Assembly (NCBI GenBank): GCA_965249895.1
Contig: CBDFNC010000005.1
Location: forward strand, 1-64,000
Reading direction: 5' to 3'
Length of the DNA stretch: 64,000 bases
Source: CBDFNC01 sp965249895
Lineage (GTDB): Bacteria; Pseudomonadota; Gammaproteobacteria; Enterobacterales; CBDFNC01
A program made the position numbers and the translations under genes. Of this stretch, positions 46,405 through 56,367 are shown in pieces (position 1 is the stretch's first letter; each line of letters opens with the position of its first letter). Below the pieces are notes generated by a model, which searched no databases, was not told the origin of the DNA, and saw only the letters and a program-made list of their open reading frames with translations.

Positions 46405-47151
46405 CTAAATCCTAGCCAAACTTGCCTTTAATTTTGAAATCCAAACTTCATAGCCTTCACTACTTAAATGCACACCATCACCTATATGGTATTCGGGAAG
46501 TAGGTTGCCATCTATGTCGCCCATTTTGGTAGCTGAATTGGTAAATATGGTATTTTGATATTTTTCCGCTAACATCTCCAACGAGGTATTTAGCTCCCTT
46601 ATTCGTGAATTTTTAGCCTTCACCGACGCAAATTTCTCATCAATCGGGTGGACAGCACTAACAACTACGTTTGTTTGGGGTGGAATACGTTTTAGGATGT
46701 TATCGTAGTTTTCCAGTATTACATGATTCTCGCGGCGGCTTAGATCATTCACACCTATTGCAATCACGATGGCTTTAGCAGTTTCCATTGAATTATAGAT
46801 AGGAAGTCTTTCCAGAACTCCAACTGTAGTATCGCTACCAATCCCATAATTGACACTTAATTCACTAACTGCCGCAGTTGCCAAGCCTTGGGTAATACTG
46901 TCACCAATAAAAACGGTAACACCATCAGGAAGGGAGTCATCCACGCTTTGGTGATAGTTAATCATATTTTTGAAATGAGGCGTAATTTCCGGAGAAGGAA
47001 AACCCAACTTCCCCTCCACTTTGCTTATGAAATCAGACTTCGTAAGCATTAGCCCAATTAGAAGATGAAGACATATTACATACAGAACTGCGAATTTTTT
47101 GTTTAGTTTCATCTGAACTCGATAAATGGGATGAAAGCGCAATACCGGCAC
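46405..47151 (-). CDS. SGNH/GDSL-type esterase
   Basis: 248 residues with an N-terminal membrane anchor or signal (FAVLYVICLHLLIGLML). SGNH blocks: FIGDSITQG (Ser), NYGIGSDTT (Gly), IAIGVNDLSRR (Asn), GDGVHLSSEGYEVW (Asp-His). It is an esterase or acyl hydrolase, often acting on acetylated glycans; substrate unknown. Periplasmic or membrane-tethered. Confidence 0.88.
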   Translation of the reverse strand: MPVLRFHPIYRVQMKLNKKFAVLYVICLHLLIGLMLTKSDFISKVEGKLGFPSPEITPHFKNMINYHQSVDDSLPDGVTVFIGDSITQGLATAAVSELSVNYGIGSDTTVGVLERLPIYNSMETAKAIVIAIGVNDLSRRENHVILENYDNILKRIPPQTNVVVSAVHPIDEKFASVKAKNSRIRELNTSLEMLAEKYQNTIFTNSATKMGDIDGNLLPEYHIGDGVHLSSEGYEVWISKLKASLARI

Positions 47152-47489
47152 CTTCTACACGAATTTGTTTCGCCTCTTAGAAAGCAAAAAAACTGCCGAC
47201 CCGAAACATCAGTCCATCGCCTGTAAGAGGACGACGAACAAACGATTCAGAATGGGCACTAGCAGTGAAAACTCACCCCAAATTATACATATATCGGTGT
47301 ATTAGAAACAGATCGGGTTCAGGAGTTTCATTGCCTCAACAAGATTTTGATTATTAGACGTTAACTGCTAATGAATAGCAAAATTCTACCGCCAAGACTA
47401 ATCTGTACAGGTTAGCCCCAGCCAAACGGAGTTCTCCGCGAAGTGGCAACAATCACAAAGCAACACAATTCCAGTAACTAACTAAGTAC
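47152..47489. repeat. Intergenic region with decayed MITE-A end
   Basis: 47228-47265 resembles a MITE-A right end (ACGACGAAC..GATTCAGAATGGGCACTAGC). Nothing else recognised apart from a possible IS630 end near 47482. Confidence 0.4.
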
Positions 47490-48364
47490 CTAGGTAAAAG
47501 TTATTCTGTATTTAGATGGATAATTAGACAGGGTGTTTTTTACACACTTGGTCAGATTTTCAAATGTTTCAAAAGCGCAGGTGGGAAGCCATTCATACTT
47601 AATTTTCCGCCATAGTATTTCTATGATATTCAGCTCTGGCGAATAAGCTGGCAGATACAGCACCAAAACACCCTCTGTTATCCAGTCACTGCATTTCTCT
47701 TTAAATTTCGCAGAGCGGTGAAAAGATGCGTTGTCCAGAAAAACGACTGTCAGTTTTTTCTTTGCGGTGTGTGGCTTATTTTCTATCAGCTTTTCAAACG
47801 CCTCGATGACTGTGTCAGTAGTAACGTGACCTTCGGTGCTGTGGTAAACCAGCTTTCCTTGGCGGCTTAAAAAGCCAAGTACGTTCAATCGCTTACTATG
47901 CGAATAGGCAGGAAATGCAAACGGCTCACCGACTGGGCTCCATGCGTAAGGTAAGTTCGATTTTTGGCTGAAACCTGATTCATCGAAATAATAGAGGTCC
48001 AACTCGCCCTCTTGTTCAAGCTTTATAAATTTATTCAGGGTGTTGTAACACTTTCGGAACGCCTCTTCATCACGCTTTAGTTTGAGTGAATGTCTGGCTC
48101 TTTTATGGCTGTAGTTAAATTTTTTTTCAACGTTCGCTTTGCGTCATAAAGGCTTGAGATCCCGAACTCTTCCCAGCAATCGATCCATTTAGAAAGCGTC
48201 TCCAAGCTGGTATCGAAGATATCCGCTAGCTGCTTAATATCGTATCTCTTATGGCTGAGTAGGATGGCATGAGCCCGGATTCTACAACGATGTTTGGGGT
48301 GATTAGCCACAGCTTCTCTAAGGGTAATTTGTTCGGCCTCAGTAAGGCGCCATACTACTTTCAC
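47490..48364 (-). CDS. IS630-family transposase, two frames joined by -1 frameshift
   Basis: ORF A (48364-48077) has HTH RYDIKQLADIFDTSLETLSKW. ORF B continues in the -1 frame as FNYSHKRARHSLKLKRDEEAF, then YYFDESGFSQKSN, VFLDNASFHRS and LPAYSPELNIIEILW, carrying the DDE residues. The frames meet at a run of eight A (minus strand, 48112-48119) followed by TTT, a good slippery site. Programmed frameshifting is known in this family, so the element may be functional rather than broken. Confidence 0.85.
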
Positions 48365-48506
48365 GGATTGGTACGCATGATGTTGAAAATTGATGCATGT
48401 ATACTGGAGTCGGTGAAAAAACGCAAAAATATCTGTGCCACTGCATAAAAAACAAACAGGGAGCAGATCTGAAAACTTATGCTCACCTACTTATATTCCT
48501 CTGTAT

Positions 48507-49133
48507 TTATCTAACGTACCCTGCTATTGAAATGAAATGGCAGATCGAGCCAGTTAAAACAAACAAGTGCCAGATACCATGAGCATGTCGAAGCTTTTTT
48601 AGATCGTCCAACACATAAAAAATGATACCCACTGTGTACGCGGCGCCCCCTACAGTTAGCCAAACTAAGCCCTCCACTGGGAGAGCAGCCTTCAGACCAG
48701 AATAATTCAGCATACAAGTCCAACCCATAACCAGGTAAATCAGCACCTGTAACCACTCAATTCGCTTTTTCACCAAAATATCCAGCAACAAGCCTATGAT
48801 GGCTAGTCCCCATATCAACCCTAGCATGAGTAAACCACCATTCCCCCGCATTGAAACCAGCATATAAGGGGTATAGGTTCCTGCGATTAACAGATAAATG
48901 GAAACGTGATCGAGTTTTTGAAAAATTTTTTTAAGTCTAGGGGGGTGAAAGCTGTGATATAAGGTGGACATGGTATAGAGCAGGATTAGAGTGGACCCAA
49001 AAATAGCGTAGCTTACGATAAGGTGCCAATCCTGTTGTTGGATACTAATGGTCAATAGTGAGCCTAAGCCAACCAAAGCCAGAACAGCACCAACCAGATG
49101 GGTAATACTATTTAACCTTTCACCGTAATACAT
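48507..49133 (-). CDS. Hemolysin III family (TrhA/PAQR) membrane protein
   Basis: 208 residues with seven membrane helices. Family signatures: MYYGERLNSITHLVG, SASTLYHSF-like MSTLYHSFHPP, LDHVSIYLLIAGTYTPY, and the final GIWHLFVLTGSICHF with the zinc-binding His pair. Bacterial PAQR proteins affect membrane lipid balance; hemolysis is not implied. Intact. Confidence 0.92.
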   Translation of the reverse strand: MYYGERLNSITHLVGAVLALVGLGSLLTISIQQQDWHLIVSYAIFGSTLILLYTMSTLYHSFHPPRLKKIFQKLDHVSIYLLIAGTYTPYMLVSMRGNGGLLMLGLIWGLAIIGLLLDILVKKRIEWLQVLIYLVMGWTCMLNYSGLKAALPVEGLVWLTVGGAAYTVGIIFYVLDDLKKLRHAHGIWHLFVLTGSICHFISIAGYVR

Positions 49134-49725
49134 CTTACCTCAGCAAATAAAATTGAAAGGAATAACGAACGACCTTTTTACCTATTTCGTATATATGTGC
49201 GTTAATAATAAAAGTTTTTCATCGTCTTAAAATTCAATCATAAAGCGATTTAAAGCCACTTTCCAACTCTTGCTGCTTATCTTATGCTCACCAGCCCGTA
49301 CTAGCTAGTGCCCATACTGAAACTCACATATTCGTGCTTCAGTCATATTCTTAGAACGCAAAACTTATCATTTTATAGTGGCTAAAAGATAGTAACTACT
49401 ATCACATCGAACTCGTCATTTTCAGCTTGCCTGATATGGTCCGCCTACGAGGGAATGACAAAGTCGACGTTTCAGGACGGGCGCTAGCTACACGGCTCGA
49501 AATACATTGCTAGTAAATAGTTGATTCAGGAACAATAGACGGTTCGGGTAACAGTCATAGCAACTCCGACTCACAACCACTTCAGTGAAGTGTGAGCCGG
49601 TTTTGCTGGTGATATGGAGTTACAGGTGTTTCTTATTTCATAAAACCGAATAGAGGAAGTATCGATGTTCAGAAAATATGTCTAAAACTATGCTCCTGCG
49701 TCAATTGAGCTTAACGCTTGAAGGG
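49134..49725. mobile_element. Intergenic region holding MITE-A copy (49302-49490)
   Basis: A 189-bp MITE-A with both terminal repeats (TAGCTAGTGCCCATACTGAA at left, TTTCAGGACGGGCGCTAGCTA-type at right) but an internal deletion of about 60 bp. The rest of the gap shows no gene. A weak hairpin near 49567-49600 (CGACTCAC / GTGAGCCG) may terminate add. Confidence 0.75.
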
Positions 49726-50721
49726 CTATTCTACGTACTGAAGCAAATGCTGTTTTACTGACTCACTAGCGAAAGAATGTTCAACACTTACCTTATAGAT
49801 ATTAAAGTAATCTTCTCGACTGAGACTAAACTCTTCCATCACTTTGCGAACTTCATCTGTCATAGTCGTATTGGAGACTGTGCGGTTGTCTGTGTTGATA
49901 GTGATAAGCACGCCGTCTTGATAAAAGGCTTTTATCGGATGACTACTGAGGTCGTCTACCGCTTTGGTTTGAACGTTACTGCTAGGGCAGGTTTCCAAGG
50001 CAACAGCTTCACTTTTAACCAGGTCATAGGCTTGCGCGTGTCCTTTAATATGGATACCGTGGCCAATACGTTCCGCGCTCAATAATGAAACAGCATCGTG
50101 GACGTTTTGCCCATCGCCTTGTTCTCCGGCGTGAATGGTCACTCGATAACCCTTTTCAACGGCATATTGAGCGTAGGGTACGAATTCATGACAAAATCCT
50201 GACAGTTCGCCGCCTGCCAGATCGAATGCGACCACGCCCTTATTAAGATATTTTTCGCCCGCATCAATCACACCTTTAATGGTATCTTTAGGCATGTGCC
50301 TTAATATCGATAGAATATAGTTTCCGTTAATGTCGTACTGCTTTTCAGCTTCCTTCATACCTTTGACTGCACTGCCTAAGATCTCATCGAGACTAAGGCC
50401 CTTTTCAAGGTGAAGTAGAGGGCCAAAACGCACCTCCAGATATTTAACGTTTTCCTTAGCGGCATCTTCAAACAGTTCAAAGGATATTCGCTCAATGCCA
50501 GCTGCGGTTTGCATTACTGAGAGCGGCAGTTCGAAGCGCTTCAGGTATTCATCCAAGTTTACACAGGTCTCAGGAGCAACCATTAACGTCTTAATTTCGT
50601 CAACATTGTCACTTGGCAGCGTTATACCTTGCTGATGGGCAAGCTCAATAATGGTTTGCGGACGGACGCTGCCATCCAGGTGACAATGGAGATCTATCTT
50701 GGGCAGGTTAAAGTAGTTCAT
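49726..50721 (-). CDS. add: Adenosine deaminase
   Basis: 331 residues, the usual bacterial length. Metal ligands HCHLDGS near 12-18, catalytic HAGE at about 198-201, ERIGHGIHI near 215, and Asp in ITINTDNRTVSNTTM. It converts adenosine or deoxyadenosine to inosine. Complete and monocistronic. Confidence 0.95.
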   Translation of the reverse strand: MNYFNLPKIDLHCHLDGSVRPQTIIELAHQQGITLPSDNVDEIKTLMVAPETCVNLDEYLKRFELPLSVMQTAAGIERISFELFEDAAKENVKYLEVRFGPLLHLEKGLSLDEILGSAVKGMKEAEKQYDINGNYILSILRHMPKDTIKGVIDAGEKYLNKGVVAFDLAGGELSGFCHEFVPYAQYAVEKGYRVTIHAGEQGDGQNVHDAVSLLSAERIGHGIHIKGHAQAYDLVKSEAVALETCPSSNVQTKAVDDLSSHPIKAFYQDGVLITINTDNRTVSNTTMTDEVRKVMEEFSLSREDYFNIYKVSVEHSFASESVKQHLLQYVE

Positions 50722-51041
50722 AAGCCTCTACCTTTATTTAATGGTACGTAAAGTTACAGACTTCATAATCAAGAGTTTAAGGATCTTGGTAGAAACTCCC
50801 AAACCATATCATTGGGATTATACGAAGCAATTTGACCGCGCAGGATATCACTATGGTCGAATGCCTGCAATCCATGTGGTATAGGGTAAACCTTAAGCTT
50901 CCTTACGGCGTTGGGCTAGCTAGTGTCCGTCCTGAAACTCGTATGTTTATTCTTAAGTCGTATTTTTAGCGCACAAGACTTATCGCTGTATATTGGATTT
51001 GAGTTAGTTACCACTATCACAGCGCCCTCTGTCATTGTCAG

Positions 51042-52075
51042 TATATGGACTCCTCCAAGATTGCAACAGCAATTTTGGAATAAACAGTTTAGATGCGTGC
51101 GTATATTCGGACTCTTTTTGGGGTGCGGCCCCTGGCCCCGGATGTATTCGCACCTTCATGCCTCTACGCTTGCTCGGTATTTACTACCTTGACAATGATC
51201 AGGCTCTTGAAGGTCGGTCTCACCTGTTTTGTACTGCTTCGGGGTCACTCCGATACATGCTGACGCTTCTCGGCCATTTTTAAAGCTCTCCCCCTTATCT
51301 CCCAGCGCAAGAAATATCCCCAATGCATTCACTGGGCCAACCCCTTCCAGCTCCAGTAAGCGCTGGCAATCCGATTGCTGTCGGATCAGTGCATCCAACG
51401 ATTTGTTAACTTTAGATAGCTCGTTTTGATGGCGAACAAATGCACGATAAAGCTCAGCCAGTTGAAGACGAAAAGCACCGGGTAAGCCATTCTCTGCTTC
51501 CTCAAGCAGCTCGGGTATCGCCCGTTTTAGAGCGGCAAACCCCTTTGGAAAAGAAAGACCAAATTCATACAGTAAGCCCCGGATGAGATTAGATGTTGCT
51601 GTAATGTGGTCCAGCCAGTGCTCCCTCATCCGCTCAATGGCCTGAAGTCCCTGTTGCTCTACTGATTTTACGCTCACCGTCTTGATGCGTGGCTGACAGG
51701 CGGTAATAGCGATAGCAAGTGCATCGTTTTTGTCAGTTTTTTGCCCTTGCCTGTAAGGGCTAACGGCCTTGGGCGTTAACAACATAGGTGTATGCCCCAT
51801 GGCGAGCATTTTTCTGGCCCAGTAATGTGCAGAGCCACAGGCTTCCATTGCGACGAGAGCGGGAAGTTGCTGTGCCAACCAGACCTCTAATTTTGACTTG
51901 GTAAAAGCGCGGTCAGTGACTACCTTTCCGTGTTTATCAACGACACAAACATGAAAAGAGTTTTTTGCCAAATCGATACCAATGACAGTATGGTTATACA
52001 TGTGTGGACTCCTTTTTCGTATTGGTTGCTCACTAATAACCGTAGTTCGCGGGAGGGGGAGGAGTCCATACATCG
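51042..52075. mobile_element. IS110-family (IS1111 group) element
   Basis: 1,034 bp. Perfect 12-bp subterminal inverted repeats ATGGACTCCTCC (51045-51056) and GGAGGAGTCCAT (52058-52069), the hallmark of the IS1111 group. No target duplication. The insertion point is defined exactly by the MITE-A copy it splits. It is shorter than typical members, consistent with an internal deletion. Confidence 0.85.
51156..52001 (-). CDS. IS1111-group DEDD transposase, probably deleted
   Basis: 281 residues from ATG 52001, against 330-400 usual. DEDD residues: IGIDLAKNSFHVC (Asp), VAMEACGSAHYW (Glu), KTDKNDALAIA (Asp-Asp). The Transposase_20 region has LLELEGVGPVNALGIF and ACIGVTPKQYKTG, then jumps to an atypical tail ending YRASVEA. 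The serine-containing C-terminal part usually found after GVTPKQ appears missing, so activity is doubtful. Confidence 0.82.
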   Translation of the reverse strand: MYNHTVIGIDLAKNSFHVCVVDKHGKVVTDRAFTKSKLEVWLAQQLPALVAMEACGSAHYWARKMLAMGHTPMLLTPKAVSPYRQGQKTDKNDALAIAITACQPRIKTVSVKSVEQQGLQAIERMREHWLDHITATSNLIRGLLYEFGLSFPKGFAALKRAIPELLEEAENGLPGAFRLQLAELYRAFVRHQNELSKVNKSLDALIRQQSDCQRLLELEGVGPVNALGIFLALGDKGESFKNGREASACIGVTPKQYKTGETDLQEPDHCQGSKYRASVEA

Positions 52076-52482
52076 CTTGCCTGGCAATCCAGCGCCTTTT
52101 AGCGTGCTCCGTGATCGCGGTTAAGCCACCGGTTCCCCTAGTACGTGGAGATCTGACATCTGGATGGCCCGACACTCGGTCCAGCGGCTTTACCGCGATC
52201 TCGGCGTGTGAGAGAAGACACTGGATTGCCAAACAAACTGTAAGGATACTAACCCGAACTATCGCATCACCTGAGCTGCCGGCCTACCGAGTAGGTGAGG
52301 ACGATAATCGAGTGTTTCCGGATGGGAACTAACTGTGAAGCTCATCAACGGAGTCGGTTACGCTGTCTAGTCGCTCAGGACTATCAAACAGCTTTTGTAA
52401 GGTTTCTATAAAACGCCCTACATGGGGGTCTGTGGAAGAACCCCCAAAAGTGACGAATCTGAGCTAACCCTCTATTCAGAAT

Positions 52483-52611
52483 TTATGTAATGAATTGTTG
52501 GACCAGCGGGGCATTTGAACAGAAATTTACGGTTCTGAATTTTAGAGGGGGTATTACTCTGATAGAAATTAGTTCTGTCAGCGGTATTTTAACCTGCTCA
52601 TTAAGGTTCAT
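52483..52611 (-). CDS. Possible 43-residue ORF
   Basis: Begins after a strong GGAGG site: MNLNEQVKIPLTELISIRVI, ending LVQQFIT. No family recognised. May be the start of a truncated gene. The surrounding 52336-52781 shows no other gene. Confidence 0.3.
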   Translation of the reverse strand: MNLNEQVKIPLTELISIRVIPPLKFRTVNFCSNAPLVQQFIT

Positions 52612-52781
52612 GGTTATTCCTCCAGGTTAATCATTTCAGTGAACGAAGGTGTCCGTAAGGGGATCGTTCACCGGACGATTTTCTGGCTTTCGATAAAGTG
52701 GGCTAGCGTCAGCAAAAACCGTCTCATTTAAATGGTACGATAAGAATTGCAGTAAGGGGGCCTTTAACGTACAGTCAAGCC

Positions 52782-53363
52782 ATGAAAAGTACACGTATTG
52801 GATATGCTCGCTGTTCAACAGACAGGCAAGACCTCTCTGCTCAAACAAAAGCGCTGATCGAGCTCGGTGTTGCGACTGATCGCATCTATACAGACAAAGG
52901 CCTTACCGGAACCAACCGCGACCGTCCTGGACTTGACCAAGCTATGGCCGCTGTTCGGGAAGGTGATACATTTGTCGTGTCAAAGCTTGATAGACTCGCC
53001 CGTTCAGTACCAGATGCCCGGCATATCGCAGATAAGCTTGAAGAAAAGGGAGTAAAACTAGCTCTCGGTCAGAGTGTTTACGATCCTACCGACCCTATGG
53101 GGAAGATGTTCTTCAATATCCTTGCGACTTTCGCTGAATTTGAAGTCGACTTAATACGGATGCGGACCCGCGAAGGGATGGCAATAGCCCGTGCCAAGGG
53201 TAAATTACGCGGTAAGCGGCCAAAACTTTCAGACAAGCAACAAACAGAGTTGTGTCGGATGTATACGACTGGAGAGTATTCAATTAGCGATCTAGCAGAA
53301 GTATTTGCGGTATCAAGGCCAACAGTCTACAGGACTATTAATCGGCACTTTCCTGCCAAATAA
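52782..53363 (+). CDS. Serine recombinase (resolvase/invertase)
   Basis: 193 residues. Catalytic IGYARCSTDRQDLSAQ (Ser in the usual S-T-D-R/Q motif), VVSKLDRLARSV (Arg pair), FNILATFAEFEVDLIRMRTREG (helix E start), and a C-terminal HTH (SISDLAEVFAVSRPTVYRTI). Tn3-resolvase/invertase type. Possible target sites in the 120 bp upstream were not resolved. No Tn3 transposase is present. Confidence 0.93.
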   Translation: MKSTRIGYARCSTDRQDLSAQTKALIELGVATDRIYTDKGLTGTNRDRPGLDQAMAAVREGDTFVVSKLDRLARSVPDARHIADKLEEKGVKLALGQSVYDPTDPMGKMFFNILATFAEFEVDLIRMRTREGMAIARAKGKLRGKRPKLSDKQQTELCRMYTTGEYSISDLAEVFAVSRPTVYRTINRHFPAK

Positions 53364-53418
53364 AGCTGAAAAATCCCCGCCACTTATCTATGAAAGTCAC
53401 ACATTGGCTTTTGAAAAT

Positions 53419-53448
53419 GAGTAAAGAAAACCCACGTTTTCTTTACTC
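53419..53448. terminator. Bidirectional terminator
   Basis: Perfect 13-bp stem GAGTAAAGAAAAC-ccac-GTTTTCTTTACTC between the resolvase and the convergent helicase gene; A/T runs on both sides allow use in both directions. Confidence 0.85.
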
Positions 53449-53485
53449 ACCAGGTAGGGATTGACTGCAAAACTCTAAAGGGTGT

Positions 53486-56367
53486 TCAGTTAATATCGGC
53501 TTCAGCTAAATGCTCTTCCCCTGGAAGGGGTTTTAACGCGAATTCTTGAAACCACTCCATATTCTGTACACTGCGATGATCGTTGTCCTGAGCCCAGGCA
53601 TAACGTGCATCCTGTTTCTCATAATTCAAGTACTTGGGCATATAGCCCCACCCCTCAAACGACAGCACATCGTGCAGAGCTTTCCATTCATCCGCCATCC
53701 GGATTTTTAATTGTGGATTCAGCATGTACTGGCCGTGTTTAATGCGTTTATAGAGCTTTTTATTACGCGGAGTGTCCCGGTCCACTTCGTTTTCCGATAA
53801 ATAGCGGCTGATATAAGCCCGTTTTTTCTTCATTGGTGGCAGCACCTGGTCCGGGAGTTGCTCCAGCAACTCGGATAAACCCGCGGCGGTGATCCCACGC
53901 CCCTGCGAAATTTGCGCTCCTGTATACTGATACCACAAGCTAAAAAGGGCATTGACCAGAAACCCATACATTGTATGTTCGTCCAGCTTTTCCAGTTTCC
54001 CGTCTACTTGAACAGAAATGGCGTCAGGCGCCAGTAACTTGTGTAACTCACTTAATTGCTGAGCATATTTGCTGTCTTTGAGCGCCCTACCCAGGGCCAG
54101 TTGCCATGCATTCAAGCCGTGATTCGTTAGCAAGTTATTATCAGCCCCTCGCTCTAAAATCGCCTGTACCGCCGCGGTGTTACCGATAATTGCCGCCTGC
54201 ATTAAGGGGGTCATATTAAAAATGGTCCGATGATTAACACCGTATTTATCCACTTCTCTCAATATGCCATTGGGGTGTTTCAGGTCATACAGCATAAACC
54301 GGTTCTTATACAGGGTTTTCAGGGCCTTTTGCTCAAGTAGAGGCTGAGTTAATACTTGCCGGGCAGGCTTGAAACCCGCCTCCGCTAAACTCACCAACAT
54401 GGGTATATCCTGATGTAGCAACGCATACTCCATTGCCAGCAAACGGGACTTCTTATCACTGGTCGTCGCACTATGCTGCAACTCAGCTAACTTATCGCCT
54501 GTTAAAATCGGCCAGGGAACTGGTTTTTCGCTTAAAATCCGACTGCGAATGGCCTGGGCCTGTTGTTGTTTCCCCTGTAATTCCAGCCGACGGGCTTCCT
54601 GCTGCCACTCCTCCTGTGATGACTGGTGTGCATCAATGGAAAGCTTTCCGGTAAAACGCGTTAAATCCAGTAGGGTCATTAACGGATGGGATAAGACATC
54701 CTCAACAATGTACAAGTTACTGACTGCTCGAGTGATCGCCACGTACAGGGAATTGATATAGAACTTGTACACTTCCAGAGATTTATCAACTTTACTTTTT
54801 GCCCGAGCATAAACCAGTGAATCCACATCCAGAGAAGCAGCATCAACACCCCGAGCAATTTCTCGATAGGCTTTTTCCTCACCACTGACAAAGTTGTAGA
54901 GAATGATATTGTCATACTCCAACCCTTTGGCTTCCTGAATAGAAAACACCAGCGGCGTACTGAATAAACGGGAAGCCTGGGCTTTTTGCTCCTGATGCAG
55001 TACCACCACCGCAAACTTGGTGGATCTGGCGGTTCCCGCATCCAACTGACGGATAACAGTGGACTGATTCTCCAAGAGTTGCAGCGAGCCCTGCTGCTTG
55101 CCGACACTCTTCACCAAAAAGTTGCTTTCCTTATCGACCGAGCCAAACCGGGCATGCTTGAGCTTTAATATCCGGTTGGCAACATTCGTGACCAGTGGTG
55201 AATTACGGTAATTGGCATGAAGAATATGCAGCGCGTCCTGGGCTGAAGTCAGACCTTCTTGCTCAAAGAACAAACTTTTTAACTTCGACCAGGAGAAGAA
55301 ATTTGGGTGAACAATTTGATTGGCATCTCCGCAAAGCACAAATTCACCGGCGCGTCGCAGTGATTTCAGTAACAACAACAGTTGAATATTCGTAATGTCT
55401 TGCACTTCATCGATCACCACAAAGTCGTATTGTGGGGCCACCCTGGTCAGGTACTGCTGACTGATGATATTGCTGTCTTACAATTTATTAGTCTGTAGGT
55501 AGGCAAGGTACTTTTCAAACAAACCATAGACCTGCACCCTGACGTCATCGGCAAAGAGCGACTGACGTACACCAAGGTTCAGGTAATCCTCCTGACTCAA
55601 GTAAGGCGTATCGATGGCTGGTCCGGTTAATACTCCGCGGAACTCTTCAAACAATTTATGGGCGTCTTTAACGTCGTTACCGCTCACCGATTGTCGACTA
55701 AACCAGCCTTCAAAATCAGTCCGGGTGACTTCTCTTCCATCAGGGACCGCAATGGTTTCCAGATATTCCCGAAAAGACAAAAAATCAACCTGCTCCTGCA
55801 GTTCATTCTGGTATTCATGGGCATAGTAAAGTTGATGGGAATTTTGCACCAGGTATGGGGAATGACTGACATACAAAACATCGCCGATCCCCTGTTTCAT
55901 TTTCTCTAGCATTAGCGCCGTCTTACCACTGCCTGCGGAGCCGATAATCACCACCGGGGTTGGTGAACGGTATATTTCCTGCTGGGCATCATCAAAGGAC
56001 AGCACTTTATCCAGCAGATGAAAGCGTTCATTCGCCGGATTTAGGTACACCAACTCAGGAGAGTCTTGGCCAGATAAATCACTGACAGGTGGAATTTTAT
56101 CTTCATCAATACGTGCTCCGGCTAAGAATCGGGATTTGTCGTAGTCATGATTGGGCACATATTCCAGTGCCAGACAGTACTGCTTCCCCTGATAACGATA
56201 AAGAGAAAATAACAAGCGGTCACGCTGATTCAACCTTGCACGGTACAGGTTGTCGCCCACTTTTTTACATCAGCCTGGGAGAAATTATCCTCAGCTAATG
56301 CCTGGCTGAACTTTTTAAACCCATTTATCTTCGTCGGATCGAGTCCATCGTATAGTAATACTTGCAT
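53486..56367 (-). pseudogene. UvrD-like helicase with ankyrin repeats, two lesions
   Basis: About 960 codons. Start ATG 56367 (MQVLLYDGLDPTKINGF); a base is missing in the A-run at 56261-56266, after which the frame is VGDNLYRARLNQ. Motif I GSAGSGKTAL, then an in-frame TAA at 55478-55480 within QTNKL-stop-DSNIIS, then II FVVIDEVQD, III LCGDANQI, a UvrD-C region (SIQEAKGLEYDNIILYNF) and VI LYVAITRAVSNLYIVE. C-terminal ankyrin-type repeats (TPLMQAAIIGNTAAVQAILE). The N-terminal 60 residues resemble a RelE-like fold. Expected role: DNA or RNA translocase, possibly in defence (inference). Confidence 0.85.

Larger units (their letters stand above)
50917..52335. mobile_element. MITE-A copy interrupted by IS1111-type element
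   Basis: Left half (50917-51041, ending GTCATTGTCAG) and right half (from 52076, CTTGCCTGGCAATCC) rejoin to the uninterrupted MITE-A sequence seen at 37719-37740. The right part also contains an inverted second copy of the GGCAATCCA region and ends near 52335 in a decayed terminal repeat. Confidence 0.8.

Noticed and set aside
46202..46408. 68-residue plus-strand ORF
   Set aside because: Crosses the 15-bp palindrome and has no family match; the minus strand looks more like a coding remnant.
52660..52781. Tn3-type terminal repeat or res site upstream of the resolvase
   Set aside because: Some resemblance to Tn3-family ends (ACGATAAG near 52735) but no matching partner end or tnpA; not strong enough to call.
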